Assembly: GCA_003244105.1 (NCBI GenBank) | Contig: QHBK01000014.1 | Location: 62,001-126,000, forward strand | Source of the DNA: Candidatus Eremiobacter antarcticus | GTDB lineage: Bacteria; Vulcanimicrobiota; Vulcanimicrobiia; Eremiobacterales; Eremiobacteraceae | DNA: 64,000 nt | Direction of reading: 5' to 3' | Shown: positions 25,524-34,842 of the stretch, one piece after another | How the letters are laid out: every line of letters starts with the position of its first letter | How positions within the stretch are numbered: position 1 is the stretch's first letter | Notes under the pieces: generated by a model | Told to the model about the DNA's origin: nothing | The model's database searches: none | Seen by the model: the letters and a program-made list of their open reading frames with translations, nothing else | Program-made: the position numbers and the translations under genes

Positions 25524-26911
25524 CCTTGGGGCTCCGTTCGAGCCCCCGAATCTGAGAGCTCGCGTTCATCTGCCTCTTGAGCGCCGGTCGCTTCCTCAGC
25601 CTGTTGACCGATGCTTTCGCCCTCGTCGCTCTCGCCTTCTTGCGCGCCGGCCGAGCGCTGCAGCTCTTGCAGCCGGCGGATGAGGTCTTCGTCTTCCGCG
25701 AGCATCTCCGGCGTGAGGGCGACGCCTGTCTGCTCGGCGACGATCTCGGCCATCGCCGCCGCTTCCTCGTGCTCTTTTTCTTCCTCGACCCGCTGAGCCA
25801 CGACTTCTTTCCACTGCTCCTCGCTGTGGATGTCGATACGCCAGCCGCACAGCTTGGCCGCCAGCCGGACATTTTGACCTTCCTTGCCGATCGCAAGCGA
25901 CAGCTGATGCTCGGGCACGACCGCCTCCGCGAGGTGCTCGCGCTCGTTGAGATGGACGCTCAGGACCTTAGCCGGCTGCAGCGCGTTGCCAACGTAGGCT
26001 GCCTGGTCAGCGGCCCACTGGATGACGTCGATCTTCTCTCCGTGCAGCTCCTCGCTGATGTTGTTCACGCGTGAGCTGCGCGGCCCCAGGCAAGCGCCGA
26101 CCGCGTCGATGTCCTCCTCCTCAGTGTACACTGAGACCTTGCTGCGCGAACCGGCTTCGCGAGCCACGTCCTTGATCTCGACCAGATCTTGGTCCACTTC
26201 CGGGATCTCTTGCTCGAACAGACGGCGCACCAAGTTCGCATGGCTGCGCGAAAGGATCACCTGCGGTCCTTTGTTGGTCTTGCGAACATCCATGACGTAC
26301 ACCCGGATCCGCCCGCCGATGCGGAACGTCTCGCGCGGAACCTGCTCGGGCAGCGGCAGAATCGCTTCCGCTCTGTCCAAGTCGATGAACATGTTGCGCT
26401 GCTCGTAGCGCAAGACGGTGCCGGTGATGAGGCGGTCCAGCTTCTCGTTGAACTCGTCGAACACCATGTCGCGTTCGGCTTCACGGATGCGCTGCACGAT
26501 GACTTGCTTGGCGGTCTGGGCAGCGATTCGTCCGAATTCTTTGGGCGTGATCTCGACGTCGTAGTTGTCGCCGACTTTGAGGGCGTCGCCCACTTCCGAC
26601 TTGGCTATCTCGAGCGTCGGATCGGTCACTTCTTCCACGACAGCGCGCCGCGCGTAGACGCGATATGAGCCGTTCTCGCGATCGACGACGACCACGGCGT
26701 TGCCCGCAGCATCCGCCTCGCGCACGAAGTTGCGCTTGTAGGCCGAAACGAGCGCCGCTTCGAGCGCTTCGATGAGCGTCTCGAACGAGATCTGCCGCTC
26801 GCGTTCCACTTCGCGCAATGCGGCGATGAGTTCGGGATTCGGCGTGGCCGGCGCCATGGCGCTCGAGCCATCGCCGCCTGCGGTTTTCTTTTGCGTCTTG
26901 CGAGCCGGCAT
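25520..26911 (-). CDS. nusA: Transcription termination/antitermination factor NusA
   Basis: 463 residues. The N-terminal RNAP-binding domain starts ELIAALREVERERQISFETL. It is followed by an S1 domain and two KH domains; IDVIQWAADQAAYVGNALQPAK, SLAIGKEGQNVRLAAKLCGWRI and NVRLAAKL are in KH2. The Glu-rich C-terminal tail (~420-463) replaces the acidic repeats of E. coli NusA. ATG 26911 is the only sensible start; the frame to 27169 is an artefact overlapping rimP. A strong hairpin lies in its leader (26941-26968). Confidence 0.97.
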   Translation of the reverse strand: MPARKTQKKTAGGDGSSAMAPATPNPELIAALREVERERQISFETLIEALEAALVSAYKRNFVREADAAGNAVVVVDRENGSYRVYARRAVVEEVTDPTLEIAKSEVGDALKVGDNYDVEITPKEFGRIAAQTAKQVIVQRIREAERDMVFDEFNEKLDRLITGTVLRYEQRNMFIDLDRAEAILPLPEQVPRETFRIGGRIRVYVMDVRKTNKGPQVILSRSHANLVRRLFEQEIPEVDQDLVEIKDVAREAGSRSKVSVYTEEEDIDAVGACLGPRSSRVNNISEELHGEKIDVIQWAADQAAYVGNALQPAKVLSVHLNEREHLAEAVVPEHQLSLAIGKEGQNVRLAAKLCGWRIDIHSEEQWKEVVAQRVEEEKEHEEAAAMAEIVAEQTGVALTPEMLAEDEDLIRRLQELQRSAGAQEGESDEGESIGQQAEEATGAQEADERELSDSGARTEPQG

Positions 26912-26940
26912 ACGGTGATTTCCACCATCCTTGAGAGTGA

Positions 26941-26968
26941 GAAAGGAGTGGGTTGACCCACTCCTTTC
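26941..26968 (-). promoter_or_regulatory. Strong hairpin in the nusA leader
   Basis: A perfect 12-bp inverted repeat, GAAAGGAGTGGG / CCCACTCCTTTC, with a 4-nt loop lies 29 bp upstream of the nusA ATG and 73 bp after rimP. On the transcribed strand the 5' arm contains AAAGGAG, a ribosome-binding-like sequence that the stem would hide. It could be an attenuator, terminator or protein-binding element. A TATAGT -10-like box sits just upstream (near 26985-26993). Confidence 0.65.
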
Positions 26969-27041
26969 GGATGACGACGATATTTTACTATACTGGAGCC
27001 GCCCGGCGCAAGAGGGGCGCTTCGACGCAGCACTCAGCCCA

Positions 27042-27548
27042 TCACAGCGGTCTTTTGCGCTTCTTGAGGTCGGCCTCGGGCCGGTAGACGACGTTGGCGC
27101 GCTTGATGACCTCGTACGGAATCGCCGTGCGCCCGGCATAGCGATCGTCGAGGGTGACGGCGGTGTCATCGGCTTGCGCTATGAAGCCGGTGAACTCAGT
27201 CCGGTTGCGGATGCGCAGCGTCGTGATGACGTTGATCTCGCGTCCGCTGAAACGCCGGTAATCTTCCGGCTTGAGCAGCGGTCGAGCCAAGCCGGCCGAG
27301 GAAACTTCCAAGTGAAAAAGCGGAACGGGCGGCGGCAACGCCTCGAGGCGCCGCTCGATCGATTGCGCCACCGCCGCGCAAACGTCGGTGTCGACGCCGC
27401 CCTCTCGGTCGATGACGACTGCGATCATGAACGTGCCGCGCTCCGTGCGGACCGTCGACTTCAACACTTCAATGCCGTTCATTTCGGGAAGCATGGGCAA
27501 GCTCGAGCAGATCGCCTCGACCTCGCGCTGATACGGATGGTACGACAT
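27042..27548 (-). CDS. rimP: Ribosome maturation factor RimP
   Basis: 168 residues. The N-terminal RimP domain spans roughly 1-90; GGVDTDVCAAVAQSIERRLE and LEVSSAGLARPLLKPEDYRRF are the family signature, and the C-terminal SH3-like domain follows. It helps 30S assembly. It starts 8 bp after the 5-oxoprolinase gene pxpA and precedes nusA, so it lies at the join of the two functional blocks. Confidence 0.95.
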   Translation of the reverse strand: MSYHPYQREVEAICSSLPMLPEMNGIEVLKSTVRTERGTFMIAVVIDREGGVDTDVCAAVAQSIERRLEALPPPVPLFHLEVSSAGLARPLLKPEDYRRFSGREINVITTLRIRNRTEFTGFIAQADDTAVTLDDRYAGRTAIPYEVIKRANVVYRPEADLKKRKRPL

Positions 27549-27556
27549 CGCTCGCT

Positions 27557-28339
27557 TTAGAACAGCTGGCCCAGCGTCGTCAGCCTGACGCCCGCTTTGG
27601 TCAATGCGTCAGCGACTGCCGATGCCAAAGCGAGGGCGTTCGGCGTATCGGCGTGGATGCAAAGCGTTTGAGCATCGATGCCGATGCGCTTCCCACGCGC
27701 CGTGATCACGCTGCGCTCCAACACGATGCATAACGCCTGTCGCACGGCCTCGTCTGCGGATTGGATGACCGCACCGCTCGCGCTCCTCGGGCACAGCGAG
27801 CCATCGTCCTGGTAGCGCCGGTCGCAAAACGCTTCCGCGGCCGAGCGAAGCCCGGCGGCGCCGGCGAGCTGCAGCAACGCGGAACCGGCGAGACCGACAA
27901 GGATGAGCCGGCGGTCATAGGCCGCCACCGCCTGCGCAACCGTCTGAGCCAAGCCGGCGTCCTTGGCCGCATCGTTGTAGAGCGCGCCATGAGGCTTCAC
28001 GTGCGTCAGCGTGGCTTCCATGAGGCGCGCCACCGCATCCAGAGCTCCGAGCTGATAGACGATGCAATCTCGCAGCGCTTCGGGGCTCATGGACATGCTG
28101 ACGCGTCCGAATCTTTCGCGGTCGGGATAGGACGGGTGCGCGCCGACCGCTACCCCATGACTCGCAGCCGCTTTGACGGTCGCCGCCATGATCTCCGGAT
28201 CACCAGCATGGAAGCCGCACGCGACGTTGGCGCTCGTCACATATGCGAAGATCGGTTCGTCATCGCCTTCGATGCGCGCGCCGTACGCCTCGCCGACATC
28301 GGCGTTGAGGTCGATCCGCACGCCTACGCTGGTTCCCAT
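27557..28339 (-). CDS. pxpA: 5-oxoprolinase subunit A (LamB/YcsF family)
   Basis: 260 residues. RIDLNADVGEAYGARIEGDDEP and CGFHAGDPEIMAATVKAAASHGVAVGAHPSYPD (the second is 33 long; key residues are HAGD and GAHP) are the YcsF/PxpA signatures; VKPHGALYNDA is the catalytic-loop motif. With PxpB and PxpC it forms the ATP-dependent enzyme that opens 5-oxoproline to glutamate. ATG 28339 overlaps the end of pxpC by 16 bp. Confidence 0.95.
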   Translation of the reverse strand: MGTSVGVRIDLNADVGEAYGARIEGDDEPIFAYVTSANVACGFHAGDPEIMAATVKAAASHGVAVGAHPSYPDRERFGRVSMSMSPEALRDCIVYQLGALDAVARLMEATLTHVKPHGALYNDAAKDAGLAQTVAQAVAAYDRRLILVGLAGSALLQLAGAAGLRSAAEAFCDRRYQDDGSLCPRSASGAVIQSADEAVRQALCIVLERSVITARGKRIGIDAQTLCIHADTPNALALASAVADALTKAGVRLTTLGQLF

Positions 28340-29304
28340 GCGGAGAAATCGCCCAACCGGGCTTCTAGTGCGCGGGCACCTTCCGCGATCGTGAGGCGCG
28401 CAAAGGCGACCGTATCGCCAGGGCGCAGCTGCGCAGCCACGGGCAGATCCGCGGTGATGACGTTGAGCACGACTGCGTAGCCTCCCGTGGTGTGATGTTC
28501 GGATAAGAGGATGATAGGCAGTCCGTCGCTTGTCAGCTGCACGCAGCCGGCGCACACGCCGAAGGACAGCATGTTGAGAGACCGCTTTGTTCTGACCGGG
28601 GCGCCCGCAAGGCGTACCCCCTGACGGCTGCAGTGAGGCGACACATCGTAGCGCCGGCCGAGCAGTGCGCCGAGCTCGTCCACAGCGAGAAGGTCGGCGT
28701 GGGGGCCCGCCGTCACGCGCAACGTGGCGTCACGAGGCCAGCTGGGTCTCGATTGCTGCGGCAAGCGCACATGCGCCGGCAAGTTCGCTGATCCTTGCGG
28801 GGCCGCTCCGCCCAAGCGTATCCTCAGAGTGTCCCCGTCGCGCACAGCCCGGCCTTCCGTTCCGCCGAATCCGGCGCCGAGATCGGTGCTCGCGCTTGCA
28901 AGAAGAGGTGCCACGCTGACGCCGCCCTCTATGGCGACGTACGACCGCAGGCCCTCGCGCGCAGGACCGACGGTGACGTGCTGGCCGCAGCGGAGGTGAT
29001 GGCTTTGCCACAACTCAGCGCGCCGTTCATCCACATGCAGCGTCGCTTGCGCGCCGGTGACAGCCATCCGCATATCGGACCGCGCAGTGAATGCAATGCC
29101 GTTGAGCGTCGTCTCGATCAGCGCAGCGCCTGGCTGGTTGCCCGCCAAGCGGTTCGCGATTCCGGCGCTGAACCAATCGGCAAAGCCGGAGGGCGAGATG
29201 CCGAAGGCGGCGACCTTGCGCCGGCCGCCGTCCTGCACCGTCGAAAGCATACCGCCTCTGGTTATCTCCACGCGTGCGAGCGCGCTCGCGTTCCCGCTCA
29301 TCAT
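28324..29304 (-). CDS. pxpC: 5-oxoprolinase subunit C (biotin-dependent carboxyltransferase-like, KipA)
   Basis: 326 residues. LSTVQDGGRRKVAAFGISPSG and NRLAGNQPGAALIETTLNG belong to the KipA/DUR1-type AHS2 domain. It forms the 5-oxoprolinase complex with PxpB, and it is the large partner of the KipI/KipA pair of Bacillus. It overlaps pxpB by 4 bp and pxpA by 16 bp, so translation is coupled. The role is catalytic in 5-oxoproline hydrolysis; the alternative (allophanate hydrolase) is unlikely given pxpA. Confidence 0.94.
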   Translation of the reverse strand: MMSGNASALARVEITRGGMLSTVQDGGRRKVAAFGISPSGFADWFSAGIANRLAGNQPGAALIETTLNGIAFTARSDMRMAVTGAQATLHVDERRAELWQSHHLRCGQHVTVGPAREGLRSYVAIEGGVSVAPLLASASTDLGAGFGGTEGRAVRDGDTLRIRLGGAAPQGSANLPAHVRLPQQSRPSWPRDATLRVTAGPHADLLAVDELGALLGRRYDVSPHCSRQGVRLAGAPVRTKRSLNMLSFGVCAGCVQLTSDGLPIILLSEHHTTGGYAVVLNVITADLPVAAQLRPGDTVAFARLTIAEGARALEARLGDFSAWEPA

Positions 29305-30023
29305 CCCGCCGTTTCCATGACCGCGTCAGGCAATTCACCAGCGGCGTAAAAACTCACGCTGTCACCGGGCCGAAGCGCCGCGGGCTCCGGCCAAGCTGCA
29401 TTGAAGACCTCAGCTGCGGTTTGGCCGACGATTCGCCAGCCTCCGGGAAGCGAGCGCGGATAGATCCCGCATTGACCCGCTGCGACGCCGACACTGCCGG
29501 CCGGCACGCGAGGCCGGGGATTCGGCAAACGGCTCAACCATAGCCGCTGCGACAGGCCGACGAGATATGGAAAGCCGGCCGTGAACCCCAAGAACGCAAC
29601 TCGGTAGACTGGCCGGCAGAATTCATCGATGAGTTGCGACTCCGTCATGCCGGTTTCGACCGCGGCGGCGCCGATGTCGAGCCCGTATTGCGGCGCGAAG
29701 CAAACGCCGATCCGAAAGCGACGCGAGGGAGGTTCCCTAATCTCAGCCGCTGTTTCGAGCGCGCCGCGCACCACAGCGGCGATGACGCCCATCCGCACGT
29801 GGGCCGGATCGAACCGGACCAGCACGGAACCGTAAGCGGGAACGACGTCCAGCACGCTCCCCGCGCCGCCGACTGCGGCGGCTATGGCGGCATAACCCTG
29901 CCATGTCTTGCGCACTGTCGCCAAGTCCAGGGTGTCGCCCAGCTCGGCGAGGACGGCCGCATCGCCGGCCGGCAAAATTCGAAAGTCCATCAGAGTGACG
30001 TAAAGCCCGCCCGCCTCGCTCAT
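29301..30023 (-). CDS. pxpB: 5-oxoprolinase subunit B (KipI, AHS1 domain)
   Basis: 240 residues, AHS1/KipI family. ILPAGDAAVLAELGDTLDL opens the domain, and VGLSQRLWLSRLPNPRPRVP with AGQCGIYPRSLPGGWRIVGQ are the conserved late motifs. It is the first gene of pxpB-pxpC-pxpA. The run continues without a convincing gap into rimP, which puts glutamate salvage upstream of a translation operon. A promoter should lie in the ~100 bp between here and the divergent yyaL gene. Confidence 0.93.
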   Translation of the reverse strand: MSEAGGLYVTLMDFRILPAGDAAVLAELGDTLDLATVRKTWQGYAAIAAAVGGAGSVLDVVPAYGSVLVRFDPAHVRMGVIAAVVRGALETAAEIREPPSRRFRIGVCFAPQYGLDIGAAAVETGMTESQLIDEFCRPVYRVAFLGFTAGFPYLVGLSQRLWLSRLPNPRPRVPAGSVGVAAGQCGIYPRSLPGGWRIVGQTAAEVFNAAWPEPAALRPGDSVSFYAAGELPDAVMETAG

Positions 30024-30122
30024 CGATGCATGCAGGGCTGTCTCTTGAGCGTTGCGCCACCTCCTTCATGCAAGCAACTGGATGGGCGGGTGCAAGCGCA
30101 GCCGCACGCTAATCGCACCTCG

Positions 30123-31913
30123 ATGAGCGAATTGCATTTCTCGCCCCGGCCGAACCGAGCGTCCGAGATCGCCTGGCACCCCTACAGCGAGGCCACGTTC
30201 TCGGAAGCCAAGTCGCAAGCCAAACCGGTGCTGCTCGCCATCTCGGCGGTGTGGTGTCACTGGTGCCACGTCATGGACGAGACCACATACTCGGATCCCG
30301 GCATCATCAAAGTCATCAACGAGCAATACGTGCCCGTGCGCGTCGACAACGATCAGCGGCCCGACGTCAACGCGCGCTATAACATGGGCGGCTGGCCCAC
30401 CACGGCGCTCCTGACGCCCGAGGGAGAACTGCTTCACGGCGGCACGTACGTGCCTCCGGACGCCATGGCGAGCGTGTTGCGCCAGATCTCATCCTTCTAT
30501 TCCGATCCCGAAAGCCGCTTGGCGCTGGCCAAGAAAATTCTCGAAGTCAAGACCGCGCGCGCGGCTCGCTCCAAGACGCCGACGGGCGGTGATATCGATC
30601 CGAACACGGCATCCAGCGTCTTTGCGCTGCTCTCCTCGGATTTCGACGACGAATATGGCGGCTTCGGCACCGATCAAAAGTTTCCGCACGTGCCCGCCCT
30701 GCATTTCCTCTTAGACTATTGGCAGCGCACTCAGGACGGACGCGCCCAGACTATCGTTCAGGTGAGCTTGCGAGCCATGGCCGGCGGCGGCATGTACGAT
30801 CGTGTGGACGGCGGCTTCTTCCGCTACTCGACGACGCGCGATTTCAGCGTGCCACACTTCGAGAAGATGTTGGAGGACCTCGGAGGCCTGATGTACGCGT
30901 GCGCGCGCGCCGGGGCAATGTTCGGCGATGCGGCGCTCAGCGCGGTCGCGCGCGACGTCAAGCGCTATCTGGACGCTCATCTGTGGAACGAGGAGTGGGG
31001 CGGTTACGGCGGCAGCCAGGATGCCGATGAGGAGTTCTATGCCCAGGATTCGCAGGGGCGAGCCGCTTTGGCTCAGCCGTACGTCGACAGAACTCTCTAT
31101 ACCGCCTGGAACGCACAGGCTGCTGCCGGCCTGCTGCTCGGCGCAGGGTTGCTGTCATCCGACGCAGACACGGCAGCGTGGTCGCGCACGGGTGAGCTCA
31201 TCCTCAACACCCTGTGGGACCGCTTGCTGGTTGACGGCTTGCTGTGCCGTTACTACGACGGCACGCCGCATGTGCGCGGGCTGCTGGTCGATCAGGCGTG
31301 GGCGCTGTGGGCCGGCCTTGCGGCGTTTTCCAAGACTGGAAACGCGCTGTGGCTCGCAAGAGTGGGCGAGCTGTTGGCTGCGATGGAGATCTTGTACGAC
31401 GCGGACGCACATGGATACGCCGACCGTCTCACAACGCAAGACGATGCGGGCAAAGTTGCGGACGTGACCGTCCCCTTTGAAGAGAACGCGTTGATGGCGC
31501 GGGTGCTGCTCGCGTATTCCGCTATGACCGGGGACGCCAAGCACGTAGAACGGGCGGAAGCGATGCTGCGCCGCTATTCGCAGACTTATCAGGCATACGG
31601 GAGTTTCGCCGCGTCCTATGCAGCGGCCGCCTTGGACCTGCTGGATCCGCCAGTCGACATCCACATCGTGCAAGCCGCAGGCTCACGCTTGTCTGACGAG
31701 CTCCGCGTCCAGGCTTTGGCATGCGCCACGTCGGCGGTGCGCGTCGATCCGATCGACGCGCGCACCGGCGCGGACCGGCTACAAGCCCTCGGCTATGCTG
31801 CCGACAACACCGTCGCCTATCTTTGCCGTGGAAAAGCGTGCTTCGCTCGGGCAAGCACTGCGGCTGAGCTTGCGGAGGCGCTGGCCGTAGGCAAGGCCGC
31901 CTCCATCGGTTAG
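30123..31913 (+). CDS. YyaL/SSP411 family thioredoxin-domain protein (DUF255)
   Basis: About 596 residues. The N-terminal thioredoxin-like domain has the motif AVWCHWCHVMDETTY (redox Cys-x-x-Cys). The large C-terminal (alpha/alpha)6 domain resembles glycosidase or epimerase folds, with FEKMLEDLGGLMYACARAG and GGYGGSQDADEEFY. Family function is unknown. ATG 30123 is chosen; the frame open from 29634 overlaps pxpB and is not coding. The stop overlaps the convergent S9 peptidase stop by 4 bp. Confidence 0.9.
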   Translation: MSELHFSPRPNRASEIAWHPYSEATFSEAKSQAKPVLLAISAVWCHWCHVMDETTYSDPGIIKVINEQYVPVRVDNDQRPDVNARYNMGGWPTTALLTPEGELLHGGTYVPPDAMASVLRQISSFYSDPESRLALAKKILEVKTARAARSKTPTGGDIDPNTASSVFALLSSDFDDEYGGFGTDQKFPHVPALHFLLDYWQRTQDGRAQTIVQVSLRAMAGGGMYDRVDGGFFRYSTTRDFSVPHFEKMLEDLGGLMYACARAGAMFGDAALSAVARDVKRYLDAHLWNEEWGGYGGSQDADEEFYAQDSQGRAALAQPYVDRTLYTAWNAQAAAGLLLGAGLLSSDADTAAWSRTGELILNTLWDRLLVDGLLCRYYDGTPHVRGLLVDQAWALWAGLAAFSKTGNALWLARVGELLAAMEILYDADAHGYADRLTTQDDAGKVADVTVPFEENALMARVLLAYSAMTGDAKHVERAEAMLRRYSQTYQAYGSFAASYAAAALDLLDPPVDIHIVQAAGSRLSDELRVQALACATSAVRVDPIDARTGADRLQALGYAADNTVAYLCRGKACFARASTAAELAEALAVGKAASIG

Positions 31914-34012
31914 CCGGACACCGCAGCCTTGCTGCGGACAGCCGGGTTACTCGATTCTTTCAGATGCGCGTCGAACCAGCGCAACGTCGCCTCTTGCACG
32001 TCGACCGCAAACGACGGGCGGCGTGAACCGAGGGCGTGCGGCTCCCCGGGATAGCGGCGCATCTCGCACGCGACGCCGCGGCGCTGCAGGATGGCGAAAA
32101 CCTGTTCGGCCTGCTCGATCGGGCACCGCATATCGTCTTCCCCGTGCAATATCAACAACGGCGCGCGAATCTTGGATGCGTACGTCAACGGCGACTGGCT
32201 CAAGTACCGCGACGCGTCCTCCCAGGGCTCGTTTCCGAACTCCCAGTCAAGCATCCAACCGAAATCTCCCGTACCATAGAATGAGATCCAGTTGCTGATG
32301 CACGCGATCGTGACGCCGGCAGCAAAGCGATCGCTGCGTCCCAGCAGCAGGTTCGTCATGAAACCACCGTACGAGCCGCCGGTGACGCCGATGCGCTTCT
32401 CGTCCACGCCGCCACGCGCCGCTGCAGCCGCCACACCTGACAGCAGATCGATTTGATCGATGTCCCCTTGCGTCGGATGGATCGCTCGAGCGAATGCCTC
32501 TCCGTAGCCGGCGCTGCCTCGCGGATTCACATAGAGCACTCGACAGCCGCGGGCGCTCAAGGCAACGGCGTTGCGCGGCCAAGCATATCCATAGGCGCAG
32601 TGGGGGCCGCCGTGTATGAGCAGCACCAGCGGGGCGGGCTGTTCCCGTGCGATGCCATCGGGGTGCACGAGCCAAGCGTCGATCTCGACACCGGCGTCCG
32701 AAGCGTAAGGGAACGCTTCAATGGTCGGTTGCTTGATCTCCCCAAGCCACGGGTTCAAGTCGGTGACTCGGCGCGGCGCGGCGCCGCCTTCCACGATGTA
32801 AAGATTCACTGGGTCATCCAGCTGGGAAGCCGTGAAAACAATCGTGCGGCCATCATCACTCGCGCCGAATGCGAACACGGCTCTATCGCCTTGTGTCAAC
32901 GGCCGCGTGACGCCGCGCTCGTCCACCCTAAACAGATTCTGCCTGCCGCGGGAGATGCCGACTCCGACAATGCCTTCTGCAATCCATACGGGCCGCGGAA
33001 ACCAATCCGCATGGCCCACGCCGATGAGCGCGGAGGTGAAGTTGATCTCATCGCCGTCCGTGACGAATCGGACCGCCCCGCCCGCGGCTGAGACAAAGCC
33101 GACTCGAGCTGGACGGCCGGCTGTGCGCGTGCCATCCGTGCCGACAACGCACAGCGTCTTACCGTCCGCAGACCAGACCGGCACGTCCAGTACTTGCGTC
33201 GATGGAGTCAGCCGCCTCGGTGTGCTTCCTTCCTTGCTCTCGAGGACCCAGAGGTCGGAAACATCGGAAGCCGGGTCGCCCGTGCGGTTGGAGACGAAGG
33301 CGATTTGCGTCCCGTCCATCGACCAGGCGGGCGAACGGTCCTCGTCGTCCCCGCTTGTCAGCTGGATCGGGTCACCCTCGACCGCATCGATCACGAAGAC
33401 ATGGCAGGGTTTGTCCTGGAAAAAGCCGCGTCCGTCTTCACGGTAGCGGATGCGCTTCAGCACCCGCACCGCAGGCTTCTCAGGCCTGCTATCTTTTTCG
33501 CCTTCAGAGCCTGCGATGGCAGCTCCATCCTGCGGTTTTTCTTTTTCACCGCCCCCTGAGAGAAATGCGATGCGTTTTCCGTCAGGCGACCAGCGTGGGT
33601 CGCTGGCGCCGTGTTGCAAATGTGTTCTCTGATGCGGTTCGCCCCCGTCCAGCGGCATCAGCCACACCTGCGGCGTGCCGCTGCGGTCCGAGATGAAGGC
33701 GAGCGCATCGCCGGTGGGACTGAATCGTGGAGACCAAGATTTTTTCTGCGCATCCGTCGCGGTGTGCATCGCGCCGGATTTGAGATCGACGAACGCGATG
33801 GCGCTTCGGTACTCGTCTTTTTCTGCATCGGCTGCGTTGATGGTGATGGCCGCCCGCTTGCCGTCGCTGGAAAGCGAAACGTCGGTAACGGTCCGAAGAC
33901 GAAGAACGTCCTGCGGTACGAACGGCCGCTTCGCCGGCGATGTCCCGTCGCTCGCCTGAGCTGTTGCGCCCAATTTTTTTCCTTTCAGATCCACGATCGC
34001 GACTGCGGACAA
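31910..34012 (-). CDS. S9 family prolyl oligopeptidase-type serine peptidase
   Basis: 700 residues. The N-terminal ~430 residues form a beta-propeller with WD-like blades (SPTGDALAFISDRSG, RWSPDGKRIAFLSGGGEKE). The C-terminal alpha/beta-hydrolase domain has the nucleophile Ser in VTGGSYGGFMTN, the Asp in HGEDDMRCP and the His in GEPHALGSRRP. Acylaminoacyl-peptidase-like enzymes of this size cleave short peptides. No signal peptide is seen, so it is probably cytoplasmic. Confidence 0.93.
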   Translation of the reverse strand: MSAVAIVDLKGKKLGATAQASDGTSPAKRPFVPQDVLRLRTVTDVSLSSDGKRAAITINAADAEKDEYRSAIAFVDLKSGAMHTATDAQKKSWSPRFSPTGDALAFISDRSGTPQVWLMPLDGGEPHQRTHLQHGASDPRWSPDGKRIAFLSGGGEKEKPQDGAAIAGSEGEKDSRPEKPAVRVLKRIRYREDGRGFFQDKPCHVFVIDAVEGDPIQLTSGDDEDRSPAWSMDGTQIAFVSNRTGDPASDVSDLWVLESKEGSTPRRLTPSTQVLDVPVWSADGKTLCVVGTDGTRTAGRPARVGFVSAAGGAVRFVTDGDEINFTSALIGVGHADWFPRPVWIAEGIVGVGISRGRQNLFRVDERGVTRPLTQGDRAVFAFGASDDGRTIVFTASQLDDPVNLYIVEGGAAPRRVTDLNPWLGEIKQPTIEAFPYASDAGVEIDAWLVHPDGIAREQPAPLVLLIHGGPHCAYGYAWPRNAVALSARGCRVLYVNPRGSAGYGEAFARAIHPTQGDIDQIDLLSGVAAAAARGGVDEKRIGVTGGSYGGFMTNLLLGRSDRFAAGVTIACISNWISFYGTGDFGWMLDWEFGNEPWEDASRYLSQSPLTYASKIRAPLLILHGEDDMRCPIEQAEQVFAILQRRGVACEMRRYPGEPHALGSRRPSFAVDVQEATLRWFDAHLKESSNPAVRSKAAVSG

Positions 34013-34218
34013 GCCTACCGGAAATTTTTCGGTCGCGCACGGGCGACCTTTCTCACATCATAGCAAAAAAATATTTTTCAAAGCGACGAGGAGAACCGCG
34101 CGAGTGCGTCAGAATGACGCCGTCCACCGATCTCATCAGAGCATCTCTAATTTTTTTTCGGCGCTCAGCGCCGTATCATCTTGTGCAAGCGTAAAAGCGT
34201 CAAGCGGAGGCGAGATTC

Positions 34219-34836
34219 GTGCTTCAAGGACTGAAGGACGATGTCGATGTCGCAGAAATGCGCAGCGAGATCCGGCAGCGCCTGCGCGACTATGCGGACA
34301 TAGCGGCGGAGCAGCGCTCGCCACAGGAGCGTGCAGACGATGCGTGGCGCGTCGTTCAAAATGTCTTGGCGGAAGAGATCGCCGAACTCAATCGCGGTTT
34401 GGCTCCGGGCGCGCGCATTTCAGAACGCGACCGGCTCGCGTTGGCCGATGGCGGTCAGTCGATAGAAGTCAGCTATGGTTCTCAAGCCTTCTCGATCGCG
34501 CGCTCGAAAGATCGCCGGCATCTAGCCCTGATCGACGAGTCAGCCGGTGCGTTGCCCGTGGAAGCGGTCGGCAGCAAGTTGTTCATAGCCGGCGAGCCTA
34601 TCGGACCGGCGATCGTGGCGGCGCTGCGCCGGCTCGTGGAGCGGGCAACTGCCGGAATTCGCACGTCGAGCGAGGGCAAGCGCCGCTATATGGCGCTTGA
34701 GATCTCGACGTGCAGCGCCATAAAAGTCGAAGCGGCCCTCAACCTTGCAGACGAGAACGGCTTTCGCTTCGTGGAATCGTATCGTACGCCGTCGCCCGAC
34801 CGGCGCGTCTTCTTGTTCGAGCGAGCTGTCGTCTAA
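34219..34836 (+). CDS. Conserved-looking protein of unknown function
   Basis: 205 residues, mixed alpha/beta. The N-terminus is helical (DVAEMRSEIRQRLRDYADIA, AEQRSPQERADDAWRVVQNV). The rest is beta-rich, ending VESYRTPSPDRRVFLFERAV. I cannot assign a family. The GTG start follows GGAGGCG. The gene lies alone between divergent and convergent neighbours; the reading frame is clean and other frames are broken. Confidence 0.6.
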   Translation: MLQGLKDDVDVAEMRSEIRQRLRDYADIAAEQRSPQERADDAWRVVQNVLAEEIAELNRGLAPGARISERDRLALADGGQSIEVSYGSQAFSIARSKDRRHLALIDESAGALPVEAVGSKLFIAGEPIGPAIVAALRRLVERATAGIRTSSEGKRRYMALEISTCSAIKVEAALNLADENGFRFVESYRTPSPDRRVFLFERAVV

Positions 34837-34842
34837 GAGGGT

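Noticed and set aside
34150-34173. T8 followed by a CGGCGC/GCGCCG hairpin as a terminator
   Set aside because: The T run precedes the stem on the plus strand and would give A residues on the minus strand, so neither orientation makes a terminator.
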